A DNA stretch of 27,887 bases from a virus: the IMG/VR virus record IMGVR_UViG_3300028194_000327, positions 1 to 27,887 of that record, one strand, 5' to 3'. A program made the translations under genes and the position numbers. Below, piece by piece: positions 22,934 to 27,887 of the stretch. Under the pieces are notes generated by a model. That model was not told the origin of the DNA and ran no database searches. It saw only the letters and a list, made by a program, of their open reading frames with translations. How positions within the stretch are numbered: the first letter of the stretch is position 1; every line of letters begins with the position of its first letter.

Positions 22934-23372
22934 TATTAGTAGTGTTACAGTGTTGGTTTTTTGCCCTATATACAGATTTATTTTTTTTACATATATATTA
23001 TTATTTTTTTTTTCTCCTACCCCCCCCTAAAAAGTAACATTATAACACTAGTAGTATATTAACTATATGATAATCAAACAGTTAGAGCAACTTATATAAA
23101 GTGTTAGTTTAAAAAATTCGTAACACTAAACCAACACTAATGGGTCAAAACCAACACCTTTTTGCCATTTTATCCGTTTTAAAACGTTTAAATCGTTTAT
23201 CAATTTTCCCTAAATCCTTAAAACGTGTTATAAAAAACTTGTAAAATACTGCACCAAAACTGTACTATCATCAAAACCAACACCAATTAGTGTTACTCTA
23301 TGACGCAATAATGTTATGAATTACAATGTGAAAATTAATCTTTGGAACGAAAGTGTATCTGCAATTATAACC
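22934..23372. other. Non-coding part of the divergent hub with short repeats
   Basis: No convincing gene on either strand in about 440 nt. It holds ACCAACAC at 23130, 23150 and 23276 and its reverse GTGTTGGT at 22950. The 14-mer TCAAAACCAACACC occurs at 23145 and 23271. There are many AACACTA/TAGTGTT words, a 12-bp palindrome CGTTTTAAAACG at 23175-23186, and a C8 tract at 23020-23027 in otherwise A/T-rich DNA. Such repeat density suits an origin or regulatory region. Confidence 0.45.
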
Positions 23373-23410
23373 AAAAAAAAAAGAGTGCTACCTAGTTGGC
23401 AACACTCCCT
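23373..23410 (-). terminator. Rho-independent terminator, possibly bidirectional
   Basis: Minus strand: stem GAGTGTTGCC / GGTAGCACTC (10 pairs, two of them G-U) with loop AACTA, followed by ten Ts. The plus strand of the same hairpin is followed by CCTTTTTA, a weaker T-tract. It ends the 59-aa gene's transcript and insulates the groEL promoter. Confidence 0.8.
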
Positions 23411-23452
23411 TTTTATCCATGTAGAGAACGAGAATTATGGAGAAAGAAAACG

Positions 23453-23632
23453 TTATAGTTTTTTAAATAAGTTTATGTTGGAGTTAGCTAGTTCATTACC
23501 TTCAGCGATCATTCGAACCTTATCAGCTCTCTTCATCATTTTTCTGTACCTAGCGGCTTTTACAATTCCCATCTCTGAGTCCGGTGCATTGTTGATTAGC
23601 CTTCCATCTTTAATTGTGTAATCATCATTCAT
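23453..23632 (-). CDS. 59-aa protein of the divergent hub
   Basis: ATG at 23632, TAA at 23453-23455. MNDDYTIKDGRLINNAPDSE, then MGIVKAARYRKMMKRADKVR, then MIAEGNELANSNINLFKKL. An acidic start is followed by a basic amphipathic helix, suggesting a small DNA-binding or regulatory protein. It is bracketed by a promoter box 4 nt before the start and a strong terminator 43 nt after the stop, so it is a complete single-gene unit. I do not recognise the family. An antisense 101-codon plus-strand reading covers the same DNA but also runs through the terminator and is rejected. Confidence 0.62.
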   Translation of the reverse strand: MNDDYTIKDGRLINNAPDSEMGIVKAARYRKMMKRADKVRMIAEGNELANSNINLFKKL

Positions 23633-23636
23633 AGTA

Positions 23637-23644
23637 CAAATATA
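23637..23644 (-). promoter_or_regulatory. -7 box TATATTTG before the 59-aa gene
   Basis: Consensus -7 only 4 nt before the ATG, which predicts a leaderless transcript. No clear -33. Confidence 0.5.
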
Positions 23645-24040
23645 GTCATTTATTCTGAAACCGAACTGGAAAAAAAATATCAGATAATCGTAGACAGTGG
23701 GTTATATATCGTGTGTGCGTTGTTGTTGCAAAAGGAAAGTCGTTTAAAAAATGTTGGGGGGGGTGTTCTTTTTAAAAAAACTTTTCTATTTATTTTGGCT
23801 TTTGTTGTTTGTGTTGGTGTTGTTTGTTTATTGTTGTTTGTCTTTACTCACTGCCCACCCTTAGCCCGTACCCGTTCCCCCGTTTGACAGTTCACGCACT
23901 TTAAACAAAGGGGTTAAACCCCTCCGACCCTTTTCCCTGTGTTATTTATTGCCCCTCAAAGATCAGATATAATAAACTGTTAACAAGCTATTTAGCAAAA
24001 TTATATTCTGTGTAAACCTATCGGAGCGAAATAATGTTTC
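23645..24040. other. Non-coding DNA with G8 tract, T/G repeats and G4 motif
   Basis: About 400 nt without a credible gene. In order: a G8 tract at 23756-23763; three copies of TGTTGTTTGT at 23803, 23818 and 23832 (14-15 nt apart) with GTGTTGGT at 23811; a C-rich segment 23854-23881; and a short GGGGT-taa-ACCCC hairpin near 23910. Strong strand asymmetry (T/G on one side, C on the other) makes it unlike the rest of the window. Confidence 0.5.
23854..23881 (-). other. Predicted G-quadruplex motif
   Basis: The minus strand reads five G-runs of at least three: GGGGG-AAC-GGG-TAC-GGG-CTAA-GGG-T-GGG. Loops are 1-4 nt, well within the usual G4 rule. Rare in such AT-rich DNA. Confidence 0.6.
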
Positions 24041-24078
24041 AAATGTGCTTTAATACTAAATAAATGTGTTTTAATACT
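24041..24078 (+). repeat. Direct repeat AAATGTG(C/T)TTTAATACT, operator-like
   Basis: Two 17-nt copies, 24041-24057 and 24062-24078, differ at one base and are 21 nt apart (two helix turns). The second copy runs into the -33 of the plus-strand promoter, as expected for an operator. Confidence 0.55.
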
Positions 24079-24108
24079 TGTTTAATTAATATTTAATTTA
24101 TATTATTG
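24078..24108 (+). promoter_or_regulatory. Early promoter (TTG-N20-TATTATTG)
   Basis: -33 TTG at 24078-24080, a 20-nt spacer, then TATTATTG at 24101-24108, one mismatch from TAnnTTTG. It precedes the first plus-strand gene by about 30 nt and no other promoter is obvious for that gene set. Confidence 0.5.
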
Positions 24109-24139
24109 TACTGTATTAACAAACTAACTAATTAACATT

Positions 24140-24319
24140 ATGAAAAAATATTTAAACATAAAAACACAATACGGCGTTGAAACGTGGGAAACAGTAAACC
24201 GCGAAGACTTCAACAGTTATAGAGAATTTACAAACGAAATAAAAAACATAAAACAAAACTATTCTTTGATGGGTTATAATTTGTACACATCACAAAGAGA
24301 GGCAAAACAAACTAAATAA
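24140..24319 (+). CDS. 59-aa first early gene (KTQYGVET family)
   Basis: ATG at 24140, TAA at 24317-24319. MKKYLNIKTQYGVETWETVN, then REDFNSYREFTNEIKNIKQN, then a Tyr-rich YSLMGYNLYTSQREAKQ. The pattern (KTQYG-ET, DFxSYREF, SQR) recurs in small proteins of Bacteroidota mobile elements and phages; function unknown. It is the first gene after the plus-strand promoter. Confidence 0.65.
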   Translation: MKKYLNIKTQYGVETWETVNREDFNSYREFTNEIKNIKQNYSLMGYNLYTSQREAKQTK

Positions 24320-24340
24320 AACTAACTAAAAAATAAAATT

Positions 24341-24475
24341 ATGAATAATAAAACGATTGACACAATTCTAAATATTGAGTGTAAACTAGATAATTTATAC
24401 CCAAATCAAAAATTTGAAACACAATTAATAAACTTACAGAGGGATATAAAAACAATAAATAAAGAACTAAACTAA
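24341..24475 (+). CDS. 44-aa acidic/helical protein
   Basis: ATG at 24341, TAA at 24473-24475. MNNKTIDTILNIECKLDNLY, then PNQKFETQLINLQRDIKTIN, ending KELN. It reads as two helices with heptad spacing. It shares a 21-nt identical leader plus start codon with the next gene. Unknown function. Confidence 0.52.
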   Translation: MNNKTIDTILNIECKLDNLYPNQKFETQLINLQRDIKTINKELN

Positions 24476-24486
24476 AAAATAAAATT

Positions 24487-25302
24487 ATGAAAACAGTATT
24501 CACAAACTCAGAAATCGTACACGCATTTAATTTACAAGAACAACCCAACGGGCGAACTCCAAACGGTTCAATGTACTTTGAATATAACAAAATTTATTCC
24601 TACGGCTCACATTATTTATTGGGGGAATTTATAGATAAAGACACAATTATAATTAATAATGAGGGTTATAGCGTTACAACTTCAAAACATATAAGTTTAT
24701 TAACCAACGCAACAAGGGATAAAAGACAATTTTTTAAAACTGACATTGAACCCGAAATTGTTATAAATGAATTAAAGAACCTTTTTAAATTACTTTCTAG
24801 AACTCGATTAAAGGCGGACTATTACACCAATACAATAAACAATTTATTTAAAAATTACTTTGAATATGTAGACTTTAAAAAGCCAAAAAAGAGCAAAGAA
24901 CATAGGCAAATTGTAAAACTTTATAAGGAATTCAAAGAGAATGCAGAAAACTTATTAGAGGTTGTAAAAGAACAAACTAGAAAAGACAAAGAAAAGAAAT
25001 TAAAAGAGGTTAAAAAGAAATTAAAAAAGTGGCGAACATTTGAAACAAATTGGTTAAGCAATCAAACAGGAAAAGACTTTCTAAGAATAGACAAAGCCAA
25101 CAATATAATTGAAACCTCGCAAGGTGTAAAGATACCTATTGAAGAGGGCAAAAGATTATTGAAATTGATCGACCTTAAAAAAATAGTTGGTGCAAGAATC
25201 GACAATAAATACATTGTTAACGCTTTCAACGGACTTTTAAAAGTCGGTTGCCATAACATCGAGTTAAAAGAAATAAACAGTATTAAAAAACAATTAATAT
25301 AA
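24487..25302 (+). CDS. 271-aa phage protein (YSYGSHY family)
   Basis: N-terminal domain about 1-75 with an ordered pattern: VFTNSEIVHAFNLQEQPNGR, then YFEYNKIYSYGSHYLLGEFI, then NNEGYSVTTSKHISLL. I recognise this YSYGSH...YS.TT.KH pattern from early-region proteins of Bacteroidota phages and plasmids; no function is known to me. From about 130 to 180 there is a long Lys/Glu-rich helix, and the C-terminal third (FLRIDKANNIIETSQGVKIP onward) is a separate small domain. Its stop overlaps the next start by 1 nt. Confidence 0.7.
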   Translation: MKTVFTNSEIVHAFNLQEQPNGRTPNGSMYFEYNKIYSYGSHYLLGEFIDKDTIIINNEGYSVTTSKHISLLTNATRDKRQFFKTDIEPEIVINELKNLFKLLSRTRLKADYYTNTINNLFKNYFEYVDFKKPKKSKEHRQIVKLYKEFKENAENLLEVVKEQTRKDKEKKLKEVKKKLKKWRTFETNWLSNQTGKDFLRIDKANNIIETSQGVKIPIEEGKRLLKLIDLKKIVGARIDNKYIVNAFNGLLKVGCHNIELKEINSIKKQLI

Positions 25303-25502
25303 TGGAACTAGAAAATATAATTAAAGACGTGCAACATCTCAGTAGAAAAATATTTAATAAAGAGGTGGCGAAAATGCACTATTCAAAAGACAGATTAAAC
25401 GGTTTTACAATGAATCAATTATTAGATTTAGAGAGATGGTTTAAAAGAGAGATACTAATTAAGAATGAAATAAAATATAATAACTATGAAACAACAAAAT
25501 AA
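25302..25502 (+). CDS. 66-aa early protein, unknown
   Basis: MELENIIKDVQHLSRKIFNK, then EVAKMHYSKDRLNGFTMNQL, then LDLERWFKREIL. All-helical, moderately basic. It starts in the stop of the previous gene (TAATG) and overlaps the next by 17 nt. Function not recognised. Confidence 0.58.
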   Translation: MELENIIKDVQHLSRKIFNKEVAKMHYSKDRLNGFTMNQLLDLERWFKREILIKNEIKYNNYETTK

Positions 25503-25617
25503 CGACACCGAAAATTTACGTAAACTCTGGCTTAATGGAAAGATAACAGACGAACAGTATTTTTTTAGACTTAAAGCCGATGAATTAAAAATTAAAACTT
25601 ATTCAAATGAATTATGA
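25486..25617 (+). CDS. 43-aa early protein, SHOCT-like
   Basis: ATG at 25486, TGA at 25615-25617. NLRKLWLNGKITDEQYFFRL matches the short helical L..L...G.IT.EEF...K..L pattern (SHOCT-like) used as an oligomerisation or binding element. It overlaps genes on both sides (17 and 11 nt). Confidence 0.5.
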   Translation: MKQQNNDTENLRKLWLNGKITDEQYFFRLKADELKIKTYSNEL

Positions 25618-25804
25618 TAATTATAAACTAGCAACGCCAGATTATTTTGAGGACATATCTAATTGTTGCGGATCTGAATATACAGAAACAAACGAGGACT
25701 ATATATGCAACAGTTGTTCACACTCATGTGATGTAGTCACAGAGTACGAGTATAACGAATATAAATTAGATGATTTAGCAGACTTATTAATTAACGAAAG
25801 ATAA
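25607..25804 (+). CDS. 65-aa zinc-ribbon-like protein
   Basis: Acidic protein with a cysteine cluster: NCCGSEYTETNEDYICNSCS then HSCDVV. The CCG...Y.C..C arrangement is a small zinc ribbon, common in phage early proteins. The C-terminus (EYEYNEYKLDDLADLLINER) is acidic. Such proteins may bind host RNA polymerase or DNA; nothing here shows which. It starts inside the previous gene's end. Confidence 0.62.
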   Translation: MNYDNYKLATPDYFEDISNCCGSEYTETNEDYICNSCSHSCDVVTEYEYNEYKLDDLADLLINER

Positions 25805-25821
25805 AATATAAAATAAAAATT

Positions 25822-26256
25822 ATGAGAATTATAGAAACAAAAGTTTACACGATAGAAGAACATCCCAACAAAGAAAAGTGTTTTGATTGGATAAGAAATA
25901 ATTGGTACGATCTAAATCAACATTCTGTTGATGATGTAATTAACAGTCTAAAATCATTGAAAGAAAAAATAGGGGGAGAACTAAATTATGCAATTTCATC
26001 TGTACCCGATAGAGATGAACATATTACTTTTAAAGATTATGACCACGAAAAGTTGTGTAGATTAAGTGCTGAAGATTGCCCCCTTACCGGCCTTTGTTGG
26101 GACATTGATTTAATTGTTGGAATAAGAGAGGGCAAAATAGATAAAGTACTAAATTCCTTACATTCAGCTACAGAGTATCAATACTCAGACGAGGGGTTGT
26201 TTGAACTATGTGTAGCAAATGAATATGAATTTAAAGAAAACGGAGATTATAATTAA
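25822..26256 (+). CDS. 144-aa conserved phage protein, unknown function
   Basis: Clear conserved-looking stretches: KCFDWIRNNWYDLNQHSVDD, then INSLKSLKEKIGGELNYAIS, then DEHITFKDYDHEKLCRL, then DCPLTGLCWDIDLIVGIREG, and finally EYQYSDEGLFELCVANEYEF. Mixed alpha/beta, acidic, four scattered cysteines. I recognise the pattern from phage early regions and no function is known to me. It follows a 17-nt A/T-only leader. Confidence 0.68.
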   Translation: MRIIETKVYTIEEHPNKEKCFDWIRNNWYDLNQHSVDDVINSLKSLKEKIGGELNYAISSVPDRDEHITFKDYDHEKLCRLSAEDCPLTGLCWDIDLIVGIREGKIDKVLNSLHSATEYQYSDEGLFELCVANEYEFKENGDYN

Positions 26257-26276
26257 AAATCAAATAAAATATAAAA

Positions 26277-26432
26277 ATGATAAATAAAGTAACAAAAGAG
26301 GATTGTATAGAGACTATAGAATACTTGCACGTACAAGGATTTGTTGAGGAAATGACAACAGATAAAAAGTACTACACAGAAATACTACTTAAGAAAGTAG
26401 CTAATGATTATAAACTAAACTTAGGACTATGA
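26277..26432 (+). CDS. 51-aa early protein
   Basis: ATG at 26277, TGA at 26430-26432. MINKVTKEDCIETIEYLHVQ, then GFVEEMTTDKKYYTEILLKK and VANDYKLNLGL. Helical. The stop overlaps the next start as ATGA. Unknown. Confidence 0.55.
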   Translation: MINKVTKEDCIETIEYLHVQGFVEEMTTDKKYYTEILLKKVANDYKLNLGL

Positions 26433-26695
26433 AAGAGAATAAAATAATCGCAGAATTTATGGGGCTTGGTATTCAATTAGATATGGTAGAGCATATTGAA
26501 AGTGGCGAGTATATACATTGTGAAGAAATGGAATTTCACACCTCTTGGGATTGGCTCATGCCAGTAGTGGAGAAGATAAAAGATATACCAACATACGAGG
26601 GTTATGACAGTATAGATTTTGTTCTTAATTGTGATTTAACAATAGAGAATTTATACAACTCAGTAGTAGAATTTATTAAAGAATATAACAAATAG
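26429..26695 (+). CDS. 88-aa phage protein (IIAEFMG / SWDWLMPVVEKI family)
   Basis: KENKIIAEFMGLGIQLDMVE, then HTSWDWLMPVVEKIKDIPTY, then DLTIENLYNSVVEFIKEYN. The order IAEFMG - W.LMPVVEKI - V.EFI.+YN recurs in Bacteroidota phage and prophage proteins; function unknown. It probably forms a small alpha/beta fold. Confidence 0.68.
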   Translation: MKENKIIAEFMGLGIQLDMVEHIESGEYIHCEEMEFHTSWDWLMPVVEKIKDIPTYEGYDSIDFVLNCDLTIENLYNSVVEFIKEYNK

Positions 26696-26700
26696 AAAAT

Positions 26701-27063
26701 ATGGGAAGATATTATAACGGAGATGTTGAAGGTAAATTTATGTTTGCCATTCAAAATAGCGATGCACACGAAAGATTTGGTGCAGTTGAAGAAAATTCAG
26801 GATACGTAGATTATGTAGTTTACAGAGATAGTTATGCAGAAATATGTGCAGAGTTAGACAGTATAAAACACAAAGGACACATTGATAAAGTAGAAAAAAT
26901 GTTCAACGAAAAAAATGGCTTCAATCATAAAATAAAAGAACAGTATGGGGTAAGCGATGAAGATTTGTCAGAGTATGCAGATTATGAGATAGGGATGCAA
27001 TTAAAAGAATTCTTCGACAAAAACAAAGACTGCGATGAATGTAGATTTGAGGCAGAATTATAA
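26701..27063 (+). CDS. 120-aa phage protein (RYYxGDVEGKFMFAIQ family)
   Basis: MGRYYNGDVEGKFMFAIQNS with DAHERFGAVEE at the start is a pattern I recognise from phage and large-virus proteins; it has no assigned role that I know. The middle (YRDSYAEICAELDSIKHKGH through HKIKEQYGVSDEDLSEYAD) is helical, and the end has a CDECRF pair. Acidic. It sits 5 nt after the previous stop. Confidence 0.67.
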   Translation: MGRYYNGDVEGKFMFAIQNSDAHERFGAVEENSGYVDYVVYRDSYAEICAELDSIKHKGHIDKVEKMFNEKNGFNHKIKEQYGVSDEDLSEYADYEIGMQLKEFFDKNKDCDECRFEAEL

Positions 27064-27082
27064 ACAATTAAAAAAATAGAGA

Positions 27083-27229
27083 ATGAAGACAATACAACAA
27101 CAGAGAATAGACAGACTTAAAAAAGACTTAGAGTGGTATAAACTATATGCTGATTACATAGAACACAACAAACCTAATTGGGATGAGTATGCTTGTAATT
27201 ATGCAGACAATAAAACAAATGAAATATGA
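27083..27229 (+). CDS. 48-aa early protein
   Basis: ATG at 27083, TGA at 27227-27229. MKTIQQQRIDRLKKDLEWYK, then LYADYIEHNKPNWDEYACNY, ending ADNKTNEI. Helical with aromatic residues. It overlaps the next start as ATGA. Unknown. Confidence 0.55.
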   Translation: MKTIQQQRIDRLKKDLEWYKLYADYIEHNKPNWDEYACNYADNKTNEI

Positions 27230-27399
27230 TAAATTATTTTGCAAAAAAAACTAGATGCTTAGATCATAAAAAATATGTCAATCAACGAATGGCTGAACTA
27301 ACTAATGAAATATGTACCGAAGCTATAGAAACGGGAATAGTTAATACTAAAAAAAGAAATAAATTATTAAAATATAAAGAACACTTAAAATGGGTATAA
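27226..27399 (+). CDS. 57-aa basic early protein
   Basis: ATG at 27226, TAA at 27397-27399. MINYFAKKTRCLDHKKYVNQ, then RMAELTNEICTEAIETGIVN, ending in a basic helix, KKRNKLLKYKEHLKWV. Unknown function. Confidence 0.52.
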   Translation: MINYFAKKTRCLDHKKYVNQRMAELTNEICTEAIETGIVNTKKRNKLLKYKEHLKWV

Positions 27400-27494
27400 T
27401 GGAAGAGTCAGAATGTTGTGGAGCAGAAATTAAATGGACAGATATTTGCTCCGATTGTGGAGAACACACAGAACCAAGTGAATTAATAAATTAA
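27390..27494 (+). CDS. 34-aa mini zinc-ribbon protein
   Basis: ATG at 27390 (or 27399, three codons later), TAA at 27492-27494. MGIMEESECCGAEIKWTDIC and SDCGEHTEP give the compact CCG-x(n)-DIC-xx-CGEH knuckle that recurs as tiny phage proteins in this host group. It probably binds zinc. It overlaps the previous gene by 10 nt. Confidence 0.6.
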   Translation: MGIMEESECCGAEIKWTDICSDCGEHTEPSELIN

Positions 27495-27505
27495 ATAAAT
27501 TAAAA

Positions 27506-27667
27506 ATGAAAAAATTAGCAATAATAGGAGGGTTAAGTTTAATGACTGCTGGAACAAGCTATATGTTATGGCATCCTCATGCACCACAGTTTGATTTCAA
27601 CCCCAATACATTAGCAATAGCAACCGGAGGATTCTTTGTAGCTATAGGAATAACATATAAATTTTAA
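27506..27667 (+). CDS. 53-aa small membrane protein
   Basis: ATG at 27506, TAA at 27665-27667. Two hydrophobic stretches (KLAIIGGLSLMTAGTSYML and TLAIATGGFFVAIGITYKF) are joined by a His/Pro loop (WHPHAPQFDFNPN). It looks like an inner-membrane hairpin protein. Role unknown. Confidence 0.6.
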   Translation: MKKLAIIGGLSLMTAGTSYMLWHPHAPQFDFNPNTLAIATGGFFVAIGITYKF

Positions 27668-27671
27668 AACA

Positions 27672-27791
27672 ATGAAAATAGAAATGATATCAAAAGATGC
27701 AGTATACATACAAATCAACGATTATATATATTATATAGATGATAGTACTAACGAGCAAATAATGGACAAATGGAGTACGCAAGAAAAATAG
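27672..27791 (+). CDS. 39-aa early protein
   Basis: ATG at 27672, TAG at 27789-27791. MKIEMISKDAVYIQINDYIY, then YIDDSTNEQIMDKW. A beta-hairpin-like pattern seen in short Bacteroidota phage proteins. It overlaps the next gene by 22 nt. Confidence 0.52.
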   Translation: MKIEMISKDAVYIQINDYIYYIDDSTNEQIMDKWSTQEK

Positions 27792-27887
27792 TTTTACTTA
27801 AAAACTTACTAGAGGAATTACAATTAGAAACCTCAAAAATTACAGTAGAAGAAACATTTGCTATACTGAATGATCTAAAAGAAACTG
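27770..27887 (+). CDS. Early protein, 3' end outside window
   Basis: Begins ATG at 27770: MEYARKIVLLKNLLEELQLE, then TSKITVEETFAILNDLKET, open to the right edge (39 codons seen). Helical, acidic. It overlaps the previous gene. Too little to assign. Confidence 0.45.
   Translation, partial: MEYARKIVLLKNLLEELQLETSKITVEETFAILNDLKET

Noticed and set aside
22981-23030. T-rich run then C8 tract as a terminator
   Set aside because: No stem precedes the T-run on either strand.
23316-23621. 101-codon plus-strand open frame in the hub
   Set aside because: It runs through a clear terminator hairpin and is antisense to a better 59-aa gene that has its own promoter box and terminator; its sequence has no domain-like pattern.
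23905-23925. GGGGT-taa-ACCCC hairpin as a terminator
   Set aside because: Only a 5-bp stem and no T-tract follows.
24339-24590. 83-codon minus-strand open frame
   Set aside because: Covers the starts of two plus-strand genes with matching leaders; Leu/Phe-rich shadow of A-rich DNA.
1-27887. Possible stop-codon reassignment, as in some crAss-like phages
   Set aside because: Large genes read cleanly with the standard code, and TAA, TGA and TAG are all used as stops.

Overview
The window is an AT-rich stretch of a tailed double-stranded DNA phage genome. Several signs point to a Bacteroidota host, most likely a Flavobacteriia-type one. At least eight minus-strand starts sit just downstream of the Bacteroidota -7 promoter box TAnnTTTG. 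Starts lack Shine-Dalgarno sequences and have A/T-rich leaders. The tail genes encode LamG, PKD-like and BspA-like repeats typical of phages of this group. The very large portal (810 aa) and terminase (743 aa), and the order terminase-portal-scaffold-capsid, resemble crAss-like phages. That last placement is inference; no tail-tube or ring genes lie in the window to confirm it.

Layout. (1) Positions 18317 down to 1, minus strand: a late operon. In transcription order it has two small proteins, two giant LamG/BspA tail fibre proteins, three small proteins, a lysis cassette (M15 endolysin, XhlA-like protein, Cys-rich 36-mer, holin-like protein), a coiled-coil protein, an S74 tail spike, a conserved 73-aa protein, a tandem GroES-like protein, a helical protein in the terS position, terminase, portal, scaffold and the major capsid protein, which runs off the left edge. 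(2) 18368-18778, plus strand: a lone winged-helix protein. (3) 22826 down to 18771, minus strand: phage groEL and groES, then a run of ten very small, Lys/Arg-rich proteins and one membrane peptide. (4) About 22.85-24.14 kb: a divergent, mostly non-coding hub with one 59-aa minus-strand gene, a strong terminator, short repeats in both orientations, C8 and G8 tracts, a G-quadruplex motif and a direct repeat next to a plus-strand promoter. (5) 24140 to the end, plus strand: tightly packed small genes with overlapping starts and stops, the usual look of a phage early region.

How it fits together: plus-strand early genes probably act first. GroEL/GroES and the late operon then make, fold and assemble the capsid. 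The most notable point is that two separate loci encode GroES-fold proteins: a canonical groES next to groEL, and a 189-aa protein beside the terminase that looks like two GroES domains in tandem. No tRNA, CRISPR array, integrase or insertion sequence was seen.
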